A DNA stretch of 10,179 bases. It comes from JAAOZP01 sp964616835. GTDB taxonomy: Archaea; Thermoproteota; EX4484-205; JAAOZP01. The stretch lies in NCBI GenBank assembly GCA_964616835.1, contig CAZTSG010000047.1:1-10179 (forward strand), written 5' to 3'. Of the stretch, positions 6,750 through 10,179 are shown one piece after another (positions within the stretch are counted from its first letter, which is position 1; each line of letters opens with the position of its first letter). Made by a program: the position numbers and the translations under genes. The notes below the pieces were generated by a model that saw only the letters and a program-made list of their open reading frames with translations, did not search any database and was not told the origin of the DNA.

Positions 6750-7429
6750 AGCTTCCTGGAGACTATGAGCTCATGCATCATGGCGTAGGGCTCTATGTCT
6801 ACAACTTCCTCAATCCTGTATCTCCCGGTTGCTTCAAGCTTGGCCTCCTCATCCCTGAAGGTTTCACTAGCCTTTCTAGTGGAGTCGACGCTACTGGCTT
6901 TAAGAGCTATCGCGAGGAAACCATTCCTCTTTAGGAAAGCGTCAGCGTTCATCACCGCAATATTCACTTCATCAGGCTGGGCGATGTCGCAGTATACTGT
7001 ATCAACCTCTTGGAGCAGCCAGCCGTATTCGAAAACGCTTCTAGCATCGGCCAAGATGGGTACGACGTTCCTCCTCTTCTCCGAGACTTTTTCAACGAAG
7101 TCCCTGAAAGGCCTGTGAGCAACCTCGACAGCATACACAACGCCCTCCAACCCGACGATGTCTGAAACATGGCTCACAGTAGTGCCTGAGGCAGCTCCCA
7201 AGTAAAGTATTCTCCAACCTGGCTCCAAGAAGAAGTTCTTCAAGCCCTTGAGTATGGCTGCAGCTATCTTACTCCTGTAGGGATTCCAGACCCTGTACTC
7301 GGCGCCGCCGACCCTGATGATCTTCTCACCGTAAACCAGAGACCCGGGTGCTATGCTTAAAGTAGCTATGTGCCTGCCCTCCTCGTCCTCAACCTCGTAA
7401 ACCCCCCTGAAAACCTCTTTCGGCTTCAA
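6746..7429 (-). CDS. flpA: Fibrillarin-like rRNA/tRNA 2'-O-methyltransferase
   Basis: This 227-residue catalytic subunit of the C/D box sRNP methylates ribose 2'-hydroxyls of rRNA and tRNA at guide-specified sites, using S-adenosylmethionine. The cofactor-binding motif I is ILYLGAASGTTVSHVSD (74-90); VYAVEV (98-103) gives the acidic ribose contact, and ADAR (127-130) and YCDIAQPDE (146-154) follow. Residues expected at the active site are Lys54, Asp148, Lys177 and His219. The start is TTG 7429, overlapping the nop5 stop as TTGA, with GGTGA (7436-7440) 6 nt upstream, which indicates tight coupling to its structural partner Nop5. The 3' end overlaps rnhB by 4 nt. Confidence 0.97.
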   Translation of the reverse strand: MKPKEVFRGVYEVEDEEGRHIATLSIAPGSLVYGEKIIRVGGAEYRVWNPYRSKIAAAILKGLKNFFLEPGWRILYLGAASGTTVSHVSDIVGLEGVVYAVEVAHRPFRDFVEKVSEKRRNVVPILADARSVFEYGWLLQEVDTVYCDIAQPDEVNIAVMNADAFLKRNGFLAIALKASSVDSTRKASETFRDEEAKLEATGRYRIEEVVDIEPYAMMHELIVSRKL

Positions 7430-8454
7430 CCAGCCTCACCCCTCAGGCTCTTAACCCTGTTCTCAACATCCTCCTTAAGCTCGTCCCCAATGAATCTTCC
7501 GGAGAAGCAGTCAACCCTCGCCGCAATCGCTATCCTACTAGCCAACAGCCTGGCAATCTTCCCCCTGATTTTTCGAGGCGAACCATGCACCCAAGGGTGT
7601 TGAAAGATTATCCCGTGCTTAGGAGGCTTCCCCCTCTTCCTCAATGCTCTGAAAAGCGCTTTCTCAGCGCCGAGTATCTGGATGGTTGAAGCAGGTAGGC
7701 TGGCTAATCTGGCTAAAGAACCCACTTTGGAGATAAGCCTCGCACCCAGAATCGGCCCGATTACCGCCGCAACGTTGGGTGCAGTCTCCTCCATAAGGTC
7801 GCCTATCTGCTTCTCCACAATGCTCCTGCACTCCCTAGTCTTAACGTAAAGCTCCGCCATCTTCCTAACGTACTCCGGTTCAGAATCCCCGGAATAGATC
7901 TTTTCAACAACCTTCTCAATATCCTTGTCCTCTTCGAGGAGACTTGGCTCACGCTCCTTAACCCAAACCAGCACCCTGTCCTGAATCGTGTTCATGACCT
8001 TAACCAGCTCGTCGTAGCTCTGCAACGCCATAACTATATCCAGATCCTTCCTCTTAGCGAGCTCATTAATCCTGCTCCAGACAATCCTGTTAGCGACGCT
8101 CGTTGCAAAGCTCCTGTAATCCTCCACGCTTAAGCCGAGGATTTTTAGAAGAGTGTTGAAATCAGACCTGAGCCTAACAGCCTCGTCCAACGGTTCTTGA
8201 ACAACAGGCTTCAAACCCATTGAAGAAAGCGTCTTAACAGCGCTCCTCCTTTCTACGAGAATGCTCCTACTCCTCCATTTTTTGAAGAATGATGCGACGC
8301 TGTGCGTCGCCTCGCCGCCATAGTACCTTACTGCCTCGTCTACGTCTTTAAAAGAGTATGGGGAAGCCTTCTCTCCTTCGAAAACTATGAGTCCGACAGG
8401 CGTCTCCACGAGGCTTAAGCGCTCCTCCAACCCGTCTCCAATGGGTTTGAACAA
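7426..8454 (-). CDS. nop5: C/D box sRNP core protein Nop5 (Nop56/58 family)
   Basis: This scaffold protein joins fibrillarin, L7Ae and the guide RNA in the C/D sRNP. The N-terminal part (about 12-110) is the fibrillarin-binding domain, residues about 120-225 form the coiled-coil dimer region, and 225-320 is the NOP RNA-binding domain with APNVAAVIGPILGARLISK, the GAEKALF signature (262-268), KPPKHGIIFQHP and the conserved AARVDCFSG. The protein stops 22 residues after that at residue 342 and lacks the long Lys/Arg-rich tail seen in many archaeal Nop5 proteins. TTG 8454 is the only usable start ahead of the domain; GTG 8409 would cut into it. It overlaps flpA by 4 nt and follows the 68-codon gene by 26 nt. 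Confidence 0.96.
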   Translation of the reverse strand: MFKPIGDGLEERLSLVETPVGLIVFEGEKASPYSFKDVDEAVRYYGGEATHSVASFFKKWRSRSILVERRSAVKTLSSMGLKPVVQEPLDEAVRLRSDFNTLLKILGLSVEDYRSFATSVANRIVWSRINELAKRKDLDIVMALQSYDELVKVMNTIQDRVLVWVKEREPSLLEEDKDIEKVVEKIYSGDSEPEYVRKMAELYVKTRECRSIVEKQIGDLMEETAPNVAAVIGPILGARLISKVGSLARLASLPASTIQILGAEKALFRALRKRGKPPKHGIIFQHPWVHGSPRKIRGKIARLLASRIAIAARVDCFSGRFIGDELKEDVENRVKSLRGEAG

Positions 8455-8480
8455 CAGTATTAACTTTTCCCAGCCGGGGG

Positions 8481-8687
8481 CTAAACATGATTCCTCCTGT
8501 ATGCTTCATAAGCCTCCTTAACCCATAGCGAGTAACCCCTCGGGGGGCTCCTTTGACGTATGACGAGCAGTATCCTCCTATACTCCGGGAGCCTAGGCGT
8601 GACAGCGTAGAGAAGCTTGGCCTGAATTATCGCCTCAAGAATCCTCTCCATATCCGTGTGGAGATTCGCATGGTCCTCGACGGGCAT
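8481..8687 (-). CDS. Unknown 68-residue protein, first gene of the nop5-flpA operon
   Basis: An ATG at 8687 opens a 68-codon frame ending at TAG 8481-8483. Codon choice matches the real genes of the window (eight of nine Arg codons are AGG, plus ATA and CTC), whereas the opposite-strand frame over the same bases uses CGN codons. A TATA box at 8716-8725 lies about 33 nt before the ATG. The peptide is helical in character, with MERILEAIIQAKLLYAV, then an Arg/Pro-rich middle (RQRSPPRG), then a charged helix VKEAYEAYRRN. It has no Cys pair, no membrane segment and no motif I recognise. Its place ahead of nop5 suggests an accessory role in sRNP biology or a simple upstream passenger (inference). 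Confidence 0.7.
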   Translation of the reverse strand: MPVEDHANLHTDMERILEAIIQAKLLYAVTPRLPEYRRILLVIRQRSPPRGYSLWVKEAYEAYRRNHV

Positions 8688-8715
8688 CTGCAGCGTCGAA
8701 TAAGTATGGCGGGAC

Positions 8716-8725
8716 GATATTTAAG
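8716..8725 (-). promoter_or_regulatory. TATA box for the orf68-nop5-flpA operon
   Basis: On the minus strand CTTAAATATC is centred near 8720, predicting a transcript start near 8694, about 7 nt before ATG 8687. An A-rich element just upstream (8728-8737 read on this strand) may be part of the BRE/TATA region. Confidence 0.55.
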
Positions 8726-8727
8726 CG

Positions 8728-8737
8728 TTTTAAAAAA
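8728..8737 (+). promoter_or_regulatory. Possible rightward TATA box in the spacer
   Basis: TTTTAAAAAA on the plus strand would start a transcript near 8758, 15 nt before the hairpin at 8773-8797. No convincing plus-strand gene follows until rps30e, so it may drive a non-coding transcript or be chance A/T richness beside the leftward promoter. Confidence 0.25.
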
Positions 8738-8772
8738 TTTAGATAGGACCGATAATCAAGCAAATATCTTCA

Positions 8773-8797
8773 GCGCGTTAGAAACTGCCTAATGCGC
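8773..8797. other. Strong intergenic hairpin (9-bp stem, 7-nt loop)
   Basis: GCGCGTTAG (8773-8781) pairs with CTAATGCGC (8789-8797) over nine base pairs including one G-U pair in the plus-strand RNA; the loop is AAACTGC. It stands between a facing TATA pair and the decayed regulator. It could be the 5' structure of an RNA, a leftward terminator for the decayed gene, or an operator. No T-run follows on the plus strand. Confidence 0.4.
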
Positions 8798-8829
8798 ACC
8801 GATTAATGTGTGAACTATTAGGGGGTCGG

Positions 8830-8956
8830 CTAAAGCGTATTGTTATCCGCCTTGACAGCGAAACCATACTCGACCAGTTCCGAAAGATACCTGCTCAGCT
8901 GATTGTCGTTCACCTTCACCCCATGTCACTAAATCTAATAGATTTACAGAAACCAA
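8830..8956 (-). pseudogene. Probable remnant of a winged-helix DNA-binding regulator
   Basis: On the minus strand the frame ending at TAG 8830-8832 encodes NDNQLSRYLSELVEYGFAVK, which has the spacing of a winged-helix recognition helix (xQLxxYLxxLvexGfv) and uses local codon preferences. The preceding bases in the next frame encode LVSVNLLDLVTWGE, a fitting first helix. Removing one G near 8914 joins the two as ...TWGEVNDNQL..., so a one-base frameshift seems to have broken the gene. No credible N terminus is visible, and the wing is cut by the TAG and further stops, followed by Pro-Thr-Pro in the same frame. The sequence between here and orf68 shows no other gene. This is a pattern match made by eye, not an alignment; chance similarity remains possible. 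Confidence 0.4.
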
Positions 8957-9053
8957 CGCAATTGCCTTATTATTTTGAAAAAGGGCGGTCTGAAGAGGAA
9001 GCGGAGGAATGCCGGGGCAGTAGATACATGCATCATTCTGATGAGGAGAAACG

Positions 9054-9060
9054 TTTAAAA
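9054..9060 (+). promoter_or_regulatory. TATA box for rps30e
   Basis: TTTAAAA centred near 9057 predicts a transcript start near 9083, giving a leader of about 28 nt. That leader contains GAGGTG (9096-9101), 9 nt before ATG 9111, so this gene uses a Shine-Dalgarno leader, unlike the nearly leaderless genes around it. Confidence 0.5.
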
Positions 9061-9110
9061 TCACCTTCTACACTCCGTAATCAGGGAATTATAGAGAGGT
9101 GTTGATGGGA

Positions 9111-9284
9111 ATGGTAACACACGGAAACATTACGCTCGCAGGAAAGGTTCGTAGTCTTACCCCTAAGTTGGAGAGAAAGGAGCGTCCTCCAGATACTCCG
9201 CGTAGGAGAGTTAGGAGTATTTATCGCAAGAGGGTTGTTTTGAACAGGGCTCCCGGCCAGATTTGGAAGCAGATGCGTGTGTAA
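9111..9284 (+). CDS. rps30e: Small ribosomal subunit protein S30e
   Basis: This is a 57-residue, very basic 30S protein of the eukaryote/TACK type. It has the family start (M)VTHGNITLAGKVRSLTPK, an Arg-rich middle with PRRRVRSIYRKR, and the C-terminal motif VVLNRAPGQIWKQ. ATG 9111 is chosen because it gives the family N terminus and is 9 nt behind GAGGTG; the in-frame GTG 9099, TTG 9102 and ATG 9105 lie inside or too close to that site. The gene stands alone: leftward genes precede it at a distance, and a terminator-like region follows. Confidence 0.93.
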   Translation: MVTHGNITLAGKVRSLTPKLERKERPPDTPRRRVRSIYRKRVVLNRAPGQIWKQMRV

Positions 9285-9299
9285 CGTTTCTATAAGTCT

Positions 9300-9317
9300 C
9301 TAAATTTATAAATTTAG
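9300..9317. repeat. Perfect 18-bp palindrome after rps30e
   Basis: CTAAATTTATAAATTTAG is fully self-complementary. It begins 16 bp after the rps30e stop and is followed by CTTTTAC. As RNA it can form a 6-bp stem with a 6-nt loop before a short U-run, so it may aid termination; as DNA its symmetry and TATA-like centre could be a protein site. Confidence 0.6.
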
Positions 9318-9336
9318 CTTTTACTCGATTCCTACT

Positions 9337-9357
9337 CACTACGTTTAGTGTCTTTTT
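9337..9357 (+). terminator. Hairpin plus T-run terminator for rps30e
   Basis: CACTA (9337-9341) and TAGTG (9346-9350) form a 5-bp stem with a CGTT loop, followed directly by TCTTTTT (9351-9357). The stem is short, but the arrangement and the position 53 nt after rps30e fit transcription termination. Confidence 0.45.
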
Positions 9358-9366
9358 GCCTAACGA

Positions 9367-9377
9367 TTTTTAAATAA
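9367..9377 (+). promoter_or_regulatory. TATA box without an obvious gene behind it
   Basis: TTTTTAAATAA is one of the best TATA matches in the window. It predicts a start near 9397, which is 148 nt before elp3; a second TATA-like site nearer elp3 (9500-9507) fits that gene better. It may drive a short RNA or a longer elp3 leader. Confidence 0.4.
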
Positions 9378-9396
9378 CATTATTAAGTGTTTTAAC

Positions 9397-9487
9397 CAGT
9401 TTCTACAGGCTTACTGAGGAGATTCTGCAGAATTAATCAGAGCTTAGGAAGCGGGGTCGTGCCTGAGCATTTCTAGGAAGCTTTTTA
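9397..9487 (+). ncRNA. Candidate small structured RNA (or long elp3 leader)
   Basis: The stretch sits between the TATA box at 9367-9377 and a T-run (9482-9486). Inside it, GCTTAGG (9442-9448) pairs with CCTGAGC (9462-9468), with one G-U pair, around the 13-nt loop AAGCGGGGTCGTG; three more pairs (9439-9441 with 9472-9474) extend it past a 3-nt bulge. A perfect palindrome ATTCTGCAGAAT lies at 9422-9433. I found CTGA boxes at 9414 and 9463 but no matching C boxes, so it is not a normal C/D box RNA. An H/ACA-type RNA is not excluded but not shown. No ORF covers it. Confidence 0.25.
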
Positions 9488-9499
9488 TTCTACTACAAA

Positions 9500-9507
9500 T
9501 TTAATAA
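9500..9507 (+). promoter_or_regulatory. Probable TATA box for elp3
   Basis: TTTAATAA within AAATTTAATAA (9497-9507) predicts a start near 9529, giving a leader of about 16 nt before ATG 9545. No Shine-Dalgarno site is visible in that leader. Confidence 0.45.
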
Positions 9508-9544
9508 GCGTTGAGTCTTCTCCCGAGTTGAGCAAGTTGCTGGG

Positions 9545-10179
9545 ATGAGGCTGAGCGAGGAGATTAGGACGGGGGACTACTGGGCTGCCTGCAGAGAGAT
9601 AGCTAGAATCCTTGCTTCCGAAGAGAGCGTCGACACCAAGATGGTTCACAGGGTTAAGCTGGCCGTCTCCTCAAGGTTTGGGCTTCCCACGGTACCCTCT
9701 AACAGCGATGTTCTCGCAAGCGCCCCCGAGGAGCTTAGGGAGAGGCTTAAGAGTATTCTTATGGTTAAGCCTGCTAGAAGCCTTTCGGGAGTCGTGGTTA
9801 TCGCCGCCATGGCCATGCCAATGCCCTGTCCCCACGGCAGGTGCTTCTACTGCCCGGGAGGGCCATCCATGAATACTCCGCAGAGCTATACTGGTCTCGA
9901 GCCTGCTGCGATGAGGGCCATCAGGAATAGCTACGACCCGTTTAAACAGGTTTCTGAGAGGATTAGGCAGCTTGAGGCTACTGGGCATGTTGTTCAGAAG
10001 GCTGAGCTGATAATAATGGGTGGGACATTTCCGGCAGCACCTTTAGATTATCAGAGAGAATTTGTCAAAGGATGCTTCGACGCCCTGAACGGTTTCGTCT
10101 CACAGTCTTTGGAAGAGGCCCACAGGCTTAACGAGTCGTCGAGCATCAGATGCGTAGGATTAACTGTTGAGACTAGGCC
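9545..10179 (+). CDS. elp3: Elp3-family tRNA uridine-34 carboxymethyl/acetyltransferase-type enzyme (3' truncated)
   Basis: The first 211 residues are visible. Elp3 proteins combine a radical-SAM domain with a GNAT acetyltransferase domain and modify C5 of wobble uridine in tRNA. The N-terminal part (1-75) fits the tRNA-binding region. The radical-SAM cluster motif is Cys95-x4-Cys100-x2-Cys103 (PCPHGRCFYCPGG), followed by TPQSYTGLEPAAMRAIRNSYDP and LIIMGGTFPA, all diagnostic of Elp3. The archaeal spacing C-x4-C-x2-C is shorter than the C-x9-C-x2-C of eukaryotes. ATG 9545 is the only start; upstream in frame there is TGA at 9512 and no start codon between. The GNAT domain lies beyond the window. 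Confidence 0.95.
   Translation, partial: MRLSEEIRTGDYWAACREIARILASEESVDTKMVHRVKLAVSSRFGLPTVPSNSDVLASAPEELRERLKSILMVKPARSLSGVVVIAAMAMPMPCPHGRCFYCPGGPSMNTPQSYTGLEPAAMRAIRNSYDPFKQVSERIRQLEATGHVVQKAELIIMGGTFPAAPLDYQREFVKGCFDALNGFVSQSLEEAHRLNESSSIRCVGLTVETR

Noticed and set aside
8553..8792. 79-codon plus-strand ORF opposite the 68-codon gene
   Set aside because: Codon usage is atypical (CGT, CGC, CGA), it has no ribosome-binding site, and it is the mirror of the better-supported minus-strand gene; its 3' end also covers the leftward TATA box.
9036..9045. C-box-like TCTGATGAGG before rps30e
   Set aside because: No D box follows at guide-RNA spacing, and the site overlaps the rps30e promoter region.
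8843..9064. 73-codon minus-strand ORF as an intact gene
   Set aside because: Only its middle (about 8914-8956) resembles a protein domain; the N-terminal part is low quality and the C-terminal part runs out of frame with the better winged-helix match, so I treat the locus as a pseudogene.
8806..9105. 99-codon plus-strand ORF over the spacer before rps30e
   Set aside because: Its Arg codons are mostly CGN, unlike the AGG-rich genes here, it contains the rps30e TATA box and Shine-Dalgarno region, and the minus strand reads as a winged-helix remnant with local codon usage.
9414..9466. C/D box guide RNA using CTGA at 9414 and 9463
   Set aside because: No RTGATGA-like C or C' box lies at the required distance before either CTGA.
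9445..9481. Direct repeat TAGGAAGC at 9445 and 9474 as an insertion-site duplication
   Set aside because: Only 8 bp, with no element between the copies; chance is sufficient in a short spacer.

Overview
The window comes from an archaeon, most likely a thermophilic member of the TACK group (Thermoproteota/'Crenarchaeota'). The evidence is archaeal fibrillarin (FlpA) and Nop5, archaeal-type ThrRS and ProRS, archaeal Elp3, and ribosomal proteins S26e and S30e, which most Euryarchaeota lack. Arginine is mostly encoded by AGG. Genes are packed tightly, TATA boxes lie about 26-30 nt before starts (leaderless or nearly leaderless mRNAs), and TTG start codons are common. A full-length ThrRS with its own editing domain argues against lineages such as Sulfolobus and Aeropyrum, where the editing and catalytic functions are split between two genes.

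Layout. 1-173: the C-terminal end of a membrane-anchored protein (+). 174-290: U-rich terminator and a promoter. 291-1157 (+): a membrane protein with two zinc ribbons, followed at once by a 27-residue single-helix ORF with a good ribosome-binding site. 1154-3264 (-): a small C4C...C2H protein translationally coupled to thrS. 3327-4547 (-): the operon rps26e - PadR regulator - CDP-alcohol phosphatidyltransferase (probably archaetidylinositol phosphate synthase). 4548-4636: a divergent promoter region. 4637-6749 (+): proS-rnhB. 6746-8687 (-): a 68-residue unknown, nop5 and flpA (C/D box RNP core). 8688-9110: a spacer with facing TATA boxes, a strong hairpin, a probable decayed winged-helix regulator (-) and the S30e promoter. 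9111-9284: rps30e (+). 9285-9544: palindromes, a hairpin/T-run terminator and a possible small RNA. 9545-end: elp3 (+), truncated by the window.

Most genes serve translation: tRNA charging (thrS, proS), tRNA wobble modification (elp3), rRNA/tRNA 2'-O-methylation (nop5-flpA) and ribosomal proteins. rnhB serves genome maintenance, and the CDP-alcohol transferase makes membrane lipid head groups. I found no CRISPR array, tRNA, rRNA, insertion sequence or defence cluster. This is core chromosome. The points worth a second look are small unknown genes coupled to core genes, a decayed regulator, and structured spacers. I do not see a clear new multi-gene system.
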